Of a DNA stretch of 64,000 bases, positions 10,554 to 18,281 are shown piece by piece; position 1 is the stretch's first letter, and every line of letters begins with the position of its first letter. Made by a program: the position numbers and the translations under genes. The notes under the pieces were generated by a model that worked only from the letters and a program-made list of their open reading frames with translations, was not told the DNA's origin and made no database searches. The stretch is from Variovorax sp037204085 (lineage in GTDB: Bacteria; Pseudomonadota; Gammaproteobacteria; Burkholderiales; Burkholderiaceae_C): NCBI RefSeq assembly GCF_037204085.1, contig NZ_JBBCBW010000006.1, forward strand, positions 62,001-126,000, in the 5' to 3' direction.

Positions 10554-11119
10554 CGGCGGCTCATCGGCTTGGAGGTTATGAGCCGCGTGCCGGCCCAGGC
10601 GTCATGCCAGAACTGGCGCTCGGGGTGAAAGCGGGCCAGCACGGCCCACACGGCAATCCAGCCGAACAGCAGGACCAGCGTCTCGACCACCGGCACGCCC
10701 AACAACGGGTGCAATGCCAGCGGCGGCAGCAGCCAGACCCAACTCAGCACGTAGCGCAAGAAGGCCCGCGGCTGGGTGACCGGGCGGCCTTGTTTGTCCA
10801 CGATTCGAATGTTCCAGGTTTTCATGCCCAGTGTCTGCCCCTTGGACCAGAACCAGACGAAGTAGACGCCGAACACCACGAAGAGATAGGCCAGCAGCAG
10901 CGGGCGGCGCGTGTCGTCCATGGCGTTGCGCATCTGGCTGAGCGCGCTGAACAGCCAGGCCGACATCATGGCCACTGCGAACAGCAGCATGCCTTCGTAG
11001 AGCCAGCATGCCATTCGCCTCCACAGGCCTGGCACTATCGAAAGAGGAGCGCTGGTCGAAGATTCTGTGGGGGCGGAAGAGGAATTCGATTCCGAAACTT
11101 CAGGGGAAGGTGAAACCAT
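10550..11119 (-). CDS. RDD family membrane protein
   Basis: A 189-residue protein with a Ser/Pro-rich cytosolic N-terminus (about 30 residues) and an RDD domain. The domain has membrane segments at about 37-60 and 75-95, a W-S-K-G-Q-T-L-G-M-K-T-W-N-I-R-I signature near 95-110, and a hydrophobic hairpin at about 130-165. RDD proteins are small membrane proteins, some linked to ion transport; the substrate here is unknown. It starts 11 nt after the DUF3106 gene and ends with a four-base overlap into dgkA, so it is cotranscribed with both. Confidence 0.88.
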   Translation of the reverse strand: MVSPSPEVSESNSSSAPTESSTSAPLSIVPGLWRRMACWLYEGMLLFAVAMMSAWLFSALSQMRNAMDDTRRPLLLAYLFVVFGVYFVWFWSKGQTLGMKTWNIRIVDKQGRPVTQPRAFLRYVLSWVWLLPPLALHPLLGVPVVETLVLLFGWIAVWAVLARFHPERQFWHDAWAGTRLITSKPMSRR

Positions 11120-11130
11120 CGAAATCTTGT

Positions 11131-12030
11131 TCAGGGGGGCGAGGCTTGCTCGGCCGGTCGTCCTGCGGCGGTGGAGGGTGCGGCAGAAGAGGGGTCCGGC
11201 ACTTGCGCTTCGGCCGGGATGGGAGCGGACGGCGGCGAACCGGGAGCAGATGGGGGAGCGACGGTCACGGCACCCGGCATCCGCTCCGGCGGCGATGCCA
11301 CCATGACAGCCGCGGGTGCGGTGACCGGCGCTGCCGCTGCAGTCGCCGACGCGGGTGGTGCCAGCAAGATACGCGGCGTGTGCTGTCCAGAGGGCGTCAC
11401 TGCGGGAACCGCAACCAGCTTCTGGGCGGGAATGGGGCGCACCGGAACGGCGGCGCCGCGCGGCTTGGCAGGAGCACGCTCGGCAAGCCGGCGCTTCTCT
11501 TCTTCGCTCAGCGCCTGGTATTGCTCCCATTTGGCCTTGCGCTCGTCGGCGGGCACGCTCTTTACCTCGGCGAAGTTGAGGCGCGCCTGGGCCCGCTGCT
11601 GGTTGCTCAGTGCGGCCCATTCGATCATGCGGCTGTGCAGGGTTGTTCGGTCATCGGCCGACATGTTCGCGTAGTTGCGTGACAGTGCCAGCCATTTGCG
11701 CTTGTGCCCCGTGCTCAAGGTGTGCCAATGCGACGCGAGCGGCTGCAGCGCCTGCTGCTGCTCGGCTGTGAGCTCGCTCCAGGCCGGCTTGGTTGCCGGG
11801 GCAACTTTCGAGGCAGCGGGGTGCGATGCCGATGCTGGTCCAGTCTGCGCAGTGTCAGTAGCTGGCTTGAGCGATTCGGAGCGAGTTTGGGCGCTTGCGA
11901 GGCTCAGGCCCCCCAAGGCACTGAGACCAAAAATCGCCATGGCGAGCGCACCCGCCCAAATGATTGCGCCCGACGTTTGCGGGCGCATCAGGCGGGGTGT
12001 GGAAGCGCAGGAAACGGGAAGAGGTCGCAT
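11131..12030 (-). CDS. DUF3106 family secreted protein
   Basis: A 299-residue protein. After an N-terminal hydrophobic segment at about 20-47 ending in A-S-A, which looks like a signal peptide or anchor, residues 80-190 form a Trp-rich helical region. This repeats W-x-x-L-(S/T)-x-x-Q-Q and matches the DUF3106 pattern. The last 110 residues are low-complexity Pro/Ala/Ser, probably unstructured in the periplasm. It sits between DUF3619 and RDD genes in the sigma factor operon. Function is unknown; the context suggests a role in envelope stress or sigma factor control, which is inference. Confidence 0.82.
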   Translation of the reverse strand: MRPLPVSCASTPRLMRPQTSGAIIWAGALAMAIFGLSALGGLSLASAQTRSESLKPATDTAQTGPASASHPAASKVAPATKPAWSELTAEQQQALQPLASHWHTLSTGHKRKWLALSRNYANMSADDRTTLHSRMIEWAALSNQQRAQARLNFAEVKSVPADERKAKWEQYQALSEEEKRRLAERAPAKPRGAAVPVRPIPAQKLVAVPAVTPSGQHTPRILLAPPASATAAAAPVTAPAAVMVASPPERMPGAVTVAPPSAPGSPPSAPIPAEAQVPDPSSAAPSTAAGRPAEQASPP

Positions 12031-12048
12031 TCGTTCGTTCGGCAGGAC

Positions 12049-12471
12049 TCAGTCGGAAGCGCCGTCCGATTTGAGAAACTGGGCGAACCCGGGGTCGGTG
12101 TAGGCGGCCGGGGGCAGGTCGTCCGTGAGCAGCGCCGAGTCGACATCCGCCAGTTCGCTGGCGCGGTCTTCGTCCTGCATGACGCTGATGGTGATCAGCC
12201 CGGCCACGAGCGCGATCAACGGGATCACCGAGCCGATGCGCGTCCACCAGCTGCCGCCCATCGTGGCCACATTGCCGGACCGGATGACCGTGGACGCCGC
12301 ACGCAACTGGGGCGCCTGCTTGCGCATTGCGACGGCTTGCGCCCGCGCCACGCGCAGCCGCTCGCCGATGTCGTGCGACAGCTCCTGGCTGCCGGCCGAC
12401 AGCCGCGCAGCCACCCGCTGGCCGAATTGATCTTCGGCGGCAAAAGAAGAGGTAGGAACCTTAGTGTTCAT
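12049..12471 (-). CDS. DUF3619 membrane protein, possible anti-sigma factor
   Basis: A 140-residue protein with a soluble N-terminal half and one membrane helix at about 78-98, followed by a short acidic periplasmic tail. The family matches DUF3619. The size, single-span topology and a four-base overlap (ATGA at 12468-12471) with the sigma factor gene upstream are typical of anti-sigma factors. No classical zinc-binding anti-sigma motif (H-x3-C-x2-C) is visible, so the anti-sigma role is a hypothesis based on position. Confidence 0.8.
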   Translation of the reverse strand: MNTKVPTSSFAAEDQFGQRVAARLSAGSQELSHDIGERLRVARAQAVAMRKQAPQLRAASTVIRSGNVATMGGSWWTRIGSVIPLIALVAGLITISVMQDEDRASELADVDSALLTDDLPPAAYTDPGFAQFLKSDGASD

Positions 12472-13034
12472 AGCGAAATTCCCTTGGCTTTGAGCGCTTT
12501 GCTCAAGGCGTGCACGGCCCGTGAACAGTGGGTTTTGACGCTGCCCTCGGAGCAGCCCATTGCAGCGGCCGTCTCCGCCACATCCATTTCTTCCCAGTAA
12601 CGCATCAGGAAAGCCTCTCGTTGACGACCTGGCAAAGCTGCTATCTGTTCTTCGATCTCGTGAAAGACCTGGGCGCGGCGGGTCGTGTCCTCGGCGCTCT
12701 CCGTTTCCCTAGAGTCGGTCGGAGAGACGAAGTTCTCCAGAAGATCGAAATCTCCGTCGTCGCCGGCCGCTTCGAAGTCGCCCAGGTTCGAGAACAGGGC
12801 GCGCCGTGTTTTCTGCCGGCGAAACCAGTCGAGCGTGCAGTTCGAAAGAATGCGCTGGAACAGCATCGGCAGCTCTTCCGGGGGCTTGTCTCCGTAGTGC
12901 TGCGCCAGCTTCATCATGCTGTCCTGCACGATGTCGAGAGCCGCTTCCTCGTCCCGCACGTGATAAACCGAGCGCTTGAAAGCGCGCCGTTCGACGCTCT
13001 TCAGAAAGTCGGAAAGTTCTTGTTCAGTGGCCAA
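12468..13034 (-). CDS. ECF-type RNA polymerase sigma factor
   Basis: A 188-residue sigma-70 family factor. Residues 10-75 form region 2, including D-I-V-Q-D-S-M-M-K-L and the D-W-F-R-R-Q-K-T-R -10 recognition region at about 70-80. Residues 125-185 form region 4, with the helix-turn-helix M-D-V-A-E-T-A-A-A-M-G-C-S-E-G-S-V-K-T-H. It is the first gene of an operon with DUF3619, DUF3106, RDD and dgkA, which points to cell-envelope targets. The target promoters cannot be read from this window. Confidence 0.92.
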   Translation of the reverse strand: MATEQELSDFLKSVERRAFKRSVYHVRDEEAALDIVQDSMMKLAQHYGDKPPEELPMLFQRILSNCTLDWFRRQKTRRALFSNLGDFEAAGDDGDFDLLENFVSPTDSRETESAEDTTRRAQVFHEIEEQIAALPGRQREAFLMRYWEEMDVAETAAAMGCSEGSVKTHCSRAVHALSKALKAKGISL

Positions 13035-13317
13035 GCGAGAGGGGGCACCGTGGGGCGCCGCGTGGGAATGGGGTGTCTGGAAGCGCTTATGTTTTCCGCC
13101 GCGGATTATGCCTTCCTGCCTTTTCGTCGCGGTTTTCGCGCGAAGGCCGGCGCATCGATGTCATAATCCGCATTGCAAGTCAAAAGGCAAACGGGTCACG
13201 GTCCGGCGGAACATCAGTCCGCTCATGGCTTTGGCCTCAAGTCCTGGCGCGACCCCACAAGGGTTGGCAAGGGGCACCCAAGGTTTTTCGTTCCCGAAAA
13301 AACTCCAAAGGTTGATC
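13035..13317. other. Intergenic region between the sigma factor and ilvB
   Basis: This 283-bp divergent region must carry the promoters of the sigma factor operon and of ilvB. I looked for a leader peptide rich in Ile, Val or Leu codons and for a terminator hairpin with a T run ahead of ilvB, and found neither. An AAAGG site precedes the ilvB start at 13318. No other element can be supported. Confidence 0.5.
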
Positions 13318-15102
13318 ATGGAAATCTCGAAGGCGGAACTCGCTTCCGCAGCAGCCGCGTCCTCTGGCGCCGGCAATCAAACGCAAGAGCTCATGGGCGC
13401 TGAAGTGCTGGTCAAGGCACTGCAGGCCGAAGGCGTCCAGTACATCTGGGGCTATCCGGGCGGCGCGGTTCTGTATATCTACGACGCGTTCTACAAGCAG
13501 GACACCATCCAGCACGTGCTGGTGCGCCACGAGCAGGCAGCCGTCCACGCGGCCGACGGCTATGCGCGCGCCACCGGCGAAGTGGGCGTGGCGCTGGTTA
13601 CCTCCGGCCCCGGGCTGACCAATGCGGTCACCGGCATTGCCACCGCGTACATGGACTCCATCCCGATGGTGATCATCTCGGGCCAGGTACCCACCGCCGC
13701 CATCGGCCTCGATGCTTTCCAGGAGTGCGACACCGTCGGCATCACGCGCCCCATCGTGAAGCACAACTTCCTCGTCAAGGACCCGAAAGACCTGGCTCTG
13801 ACGATGAAAAAGGCCTTCCACATCGCACGCAGCGGCCGTCCGGGCCCGGTGGTGGTGGACGTGCCCAAGGACGTCTCGTTCAAGAAGACTCCTTATTCAG
13901 GCTATCCCGACAAGGTCGAGATGCGCTCGTACAACCCCGTGCGCAAGGGCCACGGCGGCCAGATCCGCAAGGCGCTGAACCTGCTGCTGAACGCCAAGCG
14001 CCCGTACATCTATACGGGCGGCGGCGTGCTGCTGGGCAATGCCACCAACGAACTGCGCACGCTGGTGGACATGCTCGGCTATCCGGTCACCAACACGCTG
14101 ATGGGCCTGGGCGCCTACCCGGCGAGCGACCGCAAGTTCCTGGGCATGCTGGGCATGCACGGCACCATCGAAGCTAACAACGCGATGCAGAACTGCGACG
14201 TGCTGCTGGCCGTGGGAGCGCGCTTCGACGACCGCGTGATCGGCAACCCGAAGCACTTTGCGATGAACGATCGCAAGATCATCCACGTCGACATCGACCC
14301 CTCGAGCATCTCCAAGCGCGTGAAGGTCGACATTCCGATCGTCGGCGATGTGAAGGACGTGCTCACCGAACTGATCTCGATGATCCGCGAGAGCACCACC
14401 AAGCCCGACGCCGGCGCGCTGTCCGACTGGTGGAAGACCATCGAGGCCTGGCGCTCGCGCGACTGCCTCAAGTACGACCGCGACAACAAGGACGTCATCA
14501 AGCCGCAGTACGTGGTCGAAACCCTCTGGAACATGACCAAGGACGCCGACGCGTACATCACGTCGGACGTCGGCCAGCACCAGATGTGGGCCGCGCAGTA
14601 CTACCGCTTCGACGAGCCGCGCCGCTGGATCAATTCGGGTGGCCTGGGCACCATGGGCGTCGGTATTCCGTACGCGATGGGCATCAAGCTCGCCAAGCCC
14701 GATTCGGAAGTGTTCACCATCACCGGCGAAGGCTCGGTGCAGATGTGCATCCAGGAACTCTCCACCTGCCTGCAATACAACACGCCGATCAAGATCTGCT
14801 CGCTCAACAACCGCTACCTGGGCATGGTGCGCCAGTGGCAGGAGATCGAATACTCCGGCCGCTACAGCCACAGCTACATGGATGCGCTCCCCAATTTCGT
14901 GAAGCTTGCCGAGGCCTACGGCCACGTCGGCATGCTGATCGAGCGTCCACAAGACGTGGAGCCGGCGCTGCGTGAAGCGCGCAAGCTCAAGGACCGCACC
15001 GTGTTCATGGATTTCCGTACCGACCCCACCGAGAACGTGTTCCCGATGGTCAAGGCCGGCATGGGCATCACCGAAATGCTGTTGGGCTCCGAAGATCTCT
15101 GA
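13318..15102 (+). CDS. ilvB: Acetolactate synthase, large (catalytic) subunit
   Basis: A 594-residue thiamine-diphosphate enzyme that condenses pyruvate with pyruvate or 2-oxobutyrate, the first common step of valine, leucine and isoleucine synthesis. The N-terminal domain holds the catalytic Glu72 in the R-H-E-Q-A-A-V-H-A-A-D-G motif. The C-terminal domain has the Mg/ThDP motif that begins G-E-G-S-V-Q-M and ends N-N-R-Y. The start at 13318 gives the usual short leader of the family; the open frame extends upstream without homology. It is followed by the regulatory subunit ilvN, with 107 bp between them. The symbol ilvI is used for the same protein in some genomes. Confidence 0.96.
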   Translation: MEISKAELASAAAASSGAGNQTQELMGAEVLVKALQAEGVQYIWGYPGGAVLYIYDAFYKQDTIQHVLVRHEQAAVHAADGYARATGEVGVALVTSGPGLTNAVTGIATAYMDSIPMVIISGQVPTAAIGLDAFQECDTVGITRPIVKHNFLVKDPKDLALTMKKAFHIARSGRPGPVVVDVPKDVSFKKTPYSGYPDKVEMRSYNPVRKGHGGQIRKALNLLLNAKRPYIYTGGGVLLGNATNELRTLVDMLGYPVTNTLMGLGAYPASDRKFLGMLGMHGTIEANNAMQNCDVLLAVGARFDDRVIGNPKHFAMNDRKIIHVDIDPSSISKRVKVDIPIVGDVKDVLTELISMIRESTTKPDAGALSDWWKTIEAWRSRDCLKYDRDNKDVIKPQYVVETLWNMTKDADAYITSDVGQHQMWAAQYYRFDEPRRWINSGGLGTMGVGIPYAMGIKLAKPDSEVFTITGEGSVQMCIQELSTCLQYNTPIKICSLNNRYLGMVRQWQEIEYSGRYSHSYMDALPNFVKLAEAYGHVGMLIERPQDVEPALREARKLKDRTVFMDFRTDPTENVFPMVKAGMGITEMLLGSEDL

Positions 15103-15209
15103 TCGTCGGCGCATTCGCTCTTAACTTTACTGACGACGAATCTATTGCCCGCCAAGCCCGCGCATTACCGTGCGTGGGGGAGGGCGGCGAAAAGAGGAGT
15201 CGCGCAAAC

Positions 15210-15701
15210 ATGAAACACATCATTGCAGTGCTGCTGGAAAACGAGCCCGGTGCTCTTTCCCGCGTGGTGGGCCTTTTCTCGGCCCGCGGCTACAACATCG
15301 AATCGCTGACCGTCGCGCCGACCGAAGACGCCAGTCTTTCGCGCATGACCATCGTCACCGCCGGCTCCGACGACGTGATCGAGCAGATCACCAAGCACCT
15401 GAACCGGCTGATCGAAGTGGTCAAGGTCGTCGACCTGACCGAAGGCGCCTATACCGAGCGCGAACTCATGATGGTCAAGGTGCGCGCCGTGGGCAAGGAG
15501 CGCGAAGAAATGATGCGCATGGCCGAGATCTTTCGCGGCCGCATCATCGACGTTACCGACAAGAGCTACACCATCGAACTCACCGGCGACCACGGCAAGA
15601 ACGATGCTTTCTTGGAAGCAATCGACCGTAGCGCTATCCTCGAGACTGTCCGCACCGGTGCCAGCGGCATCGGGCGCGGCGAGCGCATCCTGCGCGTGTA
15701 G
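15210..15701 (+). CDS. ilvN: Acetolactate synthase, small (regulatory) subunit
   Basis: A 163-residue regulatory subunit that binds valine and gives feedback control of IlvB. Residues 4-78 form the ACT domain (K-H-I-I-A-V-L-L-E-N-E-P-G-A-L-S-R-V start). The second half is the conserved C-terminal ALS small-subunit domain, with R-T-G-A-S-G-I-G-R-G-E near the end. The length fits the short IlvH/IlvN type. The start at 15210 follows an AAGAGGAG ribosome site. The symbol ilvH is the equivalent in enterobacteria. Confidence 0.96.
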   Translation: MKHIIAVLLENEPGALSRVVGLFSARGYNIESLTVAPTEDASLSRMTIVTAGSDDVIEQITKHLNRLIEVVKVVDLTEGAYTERELMMVKVRAVGKEREEMMRMAEIFRGRIIDVTDKSYTIELTGDHGKNDAFLEAIDRSAILETVRTGASGIGRGERILRV

Positions 15702-15756
15702 GGGGTGAAGATCCCCTCAGTTCCAATGTTCTAAACCAACACATGAGGAGAAGGTA

Positions 15757-16020
15757 ATGCAAGATTTGCTGGGTTTCGAGAAGATGGTGACACCGATCAT
15801 CATTCGGATTCTGTACTTCCTCGGGTTGCTGGGCGTGCTCGCCGCAACGGTCGTTTCGTTGTTCCAGGGGCGCTTCCTCGCTGCCATCGGCATCCTCGTT
15901 TTCGGCGCGATCATGGTTCGCGTCTACAGCGAACTGCTGATCCTGCTGTTCCGCATTCACGACAACCTCGTGTCGATCAACCATCAAATGAAGGACCGGA
16001 ATCCCTCCGGCCAACTGTGA
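15757..16020 (+). CDS. DUF4282 small membrane protein
   Basis: An 87-residue protein with two hydrophobic segments at about 12-35 and 40-62, then a short amphipathic cytosolic tail. The pattern fits DUF4282. A strong GAGGAGAAGG ribosome site precedes the start. The gene lies between ilvN and ilvC with short gaps and the same orientation, so it is probably part of the ilv transcript. Nothing in the protein links it to amino acid synthesis, and its function is unknown. Confidence 0.8.
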   Translation: MQDLLGFEKMVTPIIIRILYFLGLLGVLAATVVSLFQGRFLAAIGILVFGAIMVRVYSELLILLFRIHDNLVSINHQMKDRNPSGQL

Positions 16021-16026
16021 GTGAAA

Positions 16027-16047
16027 GCACCCCCGCCCTGGGGGTGC
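16027..16047 (+). other. RNA hairpin between the DUF4282 gene and ilvC
   Basis: GCACCCCC at 16027-16034 pairs with GGGGGTGC at 16040-16047 around a five-base loop. No T run follows, so it is not a normal Rho-independent terminator. It may separate or stabilise parts of the ilv mRNA. Confidence 0.5.
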
Positions 16048-16073
16048 CAGAGATTAAATAGGAAAGACGCATC

Positions 16074-17090
16074 ATGAAGGTTTACTACGACAAGGACGCC
16101 GACCTCAGCCTCATCAAGGGCAAGACGGTCGCAATCATCGGTTACGGGTCGCAAGGTCACGCGCACGCGCAAAACCTGAACGACAGCGGCGTCAAGGTCG
16201 TGGTCGGCCTGCGCAAGGGCGGCGCTTCGTGGGACAAGGTCGGCAAGGCCGGCCTGCAGGTTGCCGAAGTGGCCGACGCGGTGAAAGCCGCCGACGTCGT
16301 CATGATCCTGCTGCCCGACGAGCAGATTGCCAACGTCTACAAGAACGACGTGGCCCCGCACATCAAGGAAGGCGCTTCGCTCGTCTTCGCGCACGGCTTC
16401 AACGTGCACTACGGTTTTGTGCAGCCGCGCGCCGACCTCGACGTGTGGATGGTCGCTCCCAAGGCCCCCGGCCACACCGTTCGCAGCACCTACACGCAAG
16501 GCGGCGGCGTGCCCCACCTCGTGGCCGTGCACCAGGACAAGACCGGCAAGGCGCGTGACCTCGCGCTGAGCTACGCCACCGCCAACGGCGGCGGCAAGGC
16601 TGGCATCATCGAGACCAACTTCCGCGAAGAAACCGAAACCGACCTGTTCGGCGAGCAAGCGGTTCTGTGCGGCGGCACGGTCGAGCTGATCAAGGCTGGC
16701 TTCGAAACGCTGGTGGAAGCCGGCTATGCGCCCGAGATGGCGTATTTCGAATGCCTGCACGAGCTCAAGCTGATCGTCGACCTGATCTATGAAGGCGGCA
16801 TCGCCAACATGAACTACTCGATCTCGAACAACGCCGAATACGGCGAATACGTTACGGGCCCGCGCATCGTGACCGACGAGACGAAGAAGGTCATGAAGCA
16901 AGTGCTGCGCGACATCCAGACGGGCGAATACGCCAAGAGCTTCGTGCTCGAAGCCGCTGCCGGCCAGCCCGCGCTGATCAGCCGCCGTCGCCTGAACGCA
17001 GAGCACCAGATCGAAGTCGTCGGTGAAAAGCTGCGCGCGATGATGCCCTGGATCAAGAAGAACAAGCTGGTCGACCAGACCCGCAACTGA
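16074..17090 (+). CDS. ilvC: Ketol-acid reductoisomerase, class I
   Basis: A 338-residue NADPH-dependent enzyme that isomerises and reduces acetolactate or acetohydroxybutyrate, the second common step to valine, leucine and isoleucine. The nucleotide-binding motif G-Y-G-S-Q-G-H-A-H-A-Q-N is at 23-34. The R-K-G-G-A-S-W loop (about 49-55) is of the NADPH-preferring type. The length is typical of short class I enzymes. AGGAAAG precedes the start. It is the last gene of the ilvB-ilvN-DUF4282-ilvC group and is followed by a strong terminator at 17131. Confidence 0.97.
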   Translation: MKVYYDKDADLSLIKGKTVAIIGYGSQGHAHAQNLNDSGVKVVVGLRKGGASWDKVGKAGLQVAEVADAVKAADVVMILLPDEQIANVYKNDVAPHIKEGASLVFAHGFNVHYGFVQPRADLDVWMVAPKAPGHTVRSTYTQGGGVPHLVAVHQDKTGKARDLALSYATANGGGKAGIIETNFREETETDLFGEQAVLCGGTVELIKAGFETLVEAGYAPEMAYFECLHELKLIVDLIYEGGIANMNYSISNNAEYGEYVTGPRIVTDETKKVMKQVLRDIQTGEYAKSFVLEAAAGQPALISRRRLNAEHQIEVVGEKLRAMMPWIKKNKLVDQTRN

Positions 17091-17130
17091 TCCACAAATG
17101 AAATGGGCGCCGCGGCGCCTGTTTCCCGAG

Positions 17131-17155
17131 GGCCACCCGCTGGGGTGGCCTTTTT
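17131..17155 (+). terminator. Rho-independent terminator after ilvC
   Basis: GGCCACCC at 17131-17138 pairs perfectly with GGGTGGCC at 17143-17150 around a four-base loop, followed by five T residues. It marks the end of the ilv transcript and separates it from pssA. Confidence 0.9.
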
Positions 17156-17272
17156 CATGTGGGGCGCACCGTGCCCCTGAACTACACTGCGAACCCATGC
17201 GATTCACAGATCAAGATGCTATCGAATGGGTAGCTGCTCGCGCAGTGCCCATGAGGGACGGAGGCAAACTCA

Positions 17273-18097
17273 ATGCATGACGACACGGTTCCCGACGAAG
17301 TGCCGCCGCGCAAGCGCCGCAAGGGCATCTACATCCTGCCGAACCTGTTCACGCTGGCCGCGCTGTTCGGCGGCTTCTATTCGGTTGTGATGGCAATGAA
17401 CGGGCGCTTCGATCTTGCGGCGCTCGGCGTGTTTGCCGCCATGATTCTCGACAGCCTGGACGGCCGCGTGGCCCGCATGACCAACACGCAAAGCGCGTTC
17501 GGCGAGCAGATGGATTCGCTGTCCGACATGGTGTCTTTCGGTGCGGCGCCCGCGCTCATTGCGTACGAATGGTCGCTCAAGGGCCTGGGCCGCTGGGGCT
17601 GGATTGCGGCCTTTGTGTATTGCGCCTGCGCGGCACTGCGGCTCGCACGCTTCAACGTGAACACCGGCGTGGTCGACAAGCGCTGGTTCCAAGGGCTTCC
17701 ATCGCCGGCCGCGGCCGCGCTGGTGGCCGGGTTCATCTGGCTCATGACCGAATGGGGCAAGCGGGGCGGCGAGGTGCTGTACCTCTCGTGGACGCAGATC
17801 ACGTGGATCACCTTCGCGTTCACGCTTTATGCGGGTCTTTCGATGGTCACCAACGCGCCGTTCTACAGCTTCAAGGACGTGCAGATGAAAAAGAGCGTGC
17901 CGTTCGTGGTGATCGTGCTGATTGCCTTGGGCATTGCGGTCATCAACATCCACCCGCCCACGGTGCTGTTCGGATTGTTCGTGGCCTATGGACTGAGCGG
18001 CTATGTGGTCTATGCGTGGCGCAAGGCCAAGGGGCAGCAGGCCAGCGTGATCAGCACCTCGACCGAAGAGCCCGACGAGCGGGGCTTGCATAACTGA
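17273..18097 (+). CDS. pssA: CDP-diacylglycerol-serine O-phosphatidyltransferase
   Basis: A 274-residue inner-membrane enzyme that makes phosphatidylserine, the precursor of phosphatidylethanolamine. The CDP-alcohol phosphotransferase signature is intact: D63-G64-x2-A67-R68-x8-G77-x3-D81-x3-D85. About eight membrane helices follow. The C-terminal 25 residues are charged and cytosolic. ACGGAGG precedes the start. The gene sits between the ilvC terminator and the leu attenuator. Its own promoter should lie in 17156-17272, where I see no clear consensus. Confidence 0.93.
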   Translation: MHDDTVPDEVPPRKRRKGIYILPNLFTLAALFGGFYSVVMAMNGRFDLAALGVFAAMILDSLDGRVARMTNTQSAFGEQMDSLSDMVSFGAAPALIAYEWSLKGLGRWGWIAAFVYCACAALRLARFNVNTGVVDKRWFQGLPSPAAAALVAGFIWLMTEWGKRGGEVLYLSWTQITWITFAFTLYAGLSMVTNAPFYSFKDVQMKKSVPFVVIVLIALGIAVINIHPPTVLFGLFVAYGLSGYVVYAWRKAKGQQASVISTSTEEPDERGLHN

Positions 18098-18126
18098 CCG
18101 CGGCTTGTGCTACATTCGCAATCCTC

Positions 18127-18183
18127 ATGACCAAGATTTCGCTGCTGGCCCTACTAGCCCTCCCTCACGGGCGGAGACGGTAG
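18127..18183 (+). CDS. leuL: Leucine-rich leader peptide of the leuA attenuator
   Basis: An 18-codon reading frame, reading M-T-K-I-S-L-L-A-L-L-A-L-P-H-G-R-R-R then TAG, has five Leu codons among seven positions (18142-18162), including two rare CTA codons. It starts 29 bp after the pssA stop and lies 98 bp before leuA. Bases 18167-18172 (ACGGGC), just after the Leu codons, can pair with 18208-18213 in the left arm of the downstream terminator. This is the arrangement expected for ribosome-controlled attenuation by charged tRNA-Leu. No good ribosome site is visible, and a possible extended -10 (TGC-TACATT, 18108-18116) would place transcription very near the ATG. Confidence 0.85.
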   Translation: MTKISLLALLALPHGRRR

Positions 18184-18204
18184 CGCACGCGCAAATCCCT
18201 CACC

Positions 18205-18241
18205 ACGGCCCGTTCGCACCAGCAACGGGCCGTTTGTTTTT
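18205..18241 (+). terminator. Leucine attenuator terminator upstream of leuA
   Basis: ACGGCCCGTT at 18205-18214 pairs perfectly over ten bases with AACGGGCCGT at 18224-18233, with a nine-base loop and a TTGTTTTT tail. It lies between the Leu-rich leader peptide and leuA. The left arm overlaps the segment that can pair with 18167-18172, giving mutually exclusive antiterminator and terminator structures. Low leucine should stall the ribosome on the Leu codons and allow leuA transcription. Confidence 0.9.
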
Positions 18242-18281
18242 GGGGTTGCTGGTTGATTCCCAACCATCCAGAGAAATCGAC

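Noticed and set aside
13035..13317. Search for an Ile/Val/Leu leader peptide attenuator before ilvB
   Set aside because: No short frame rich in branched-chain codons and no terminator stem were found.
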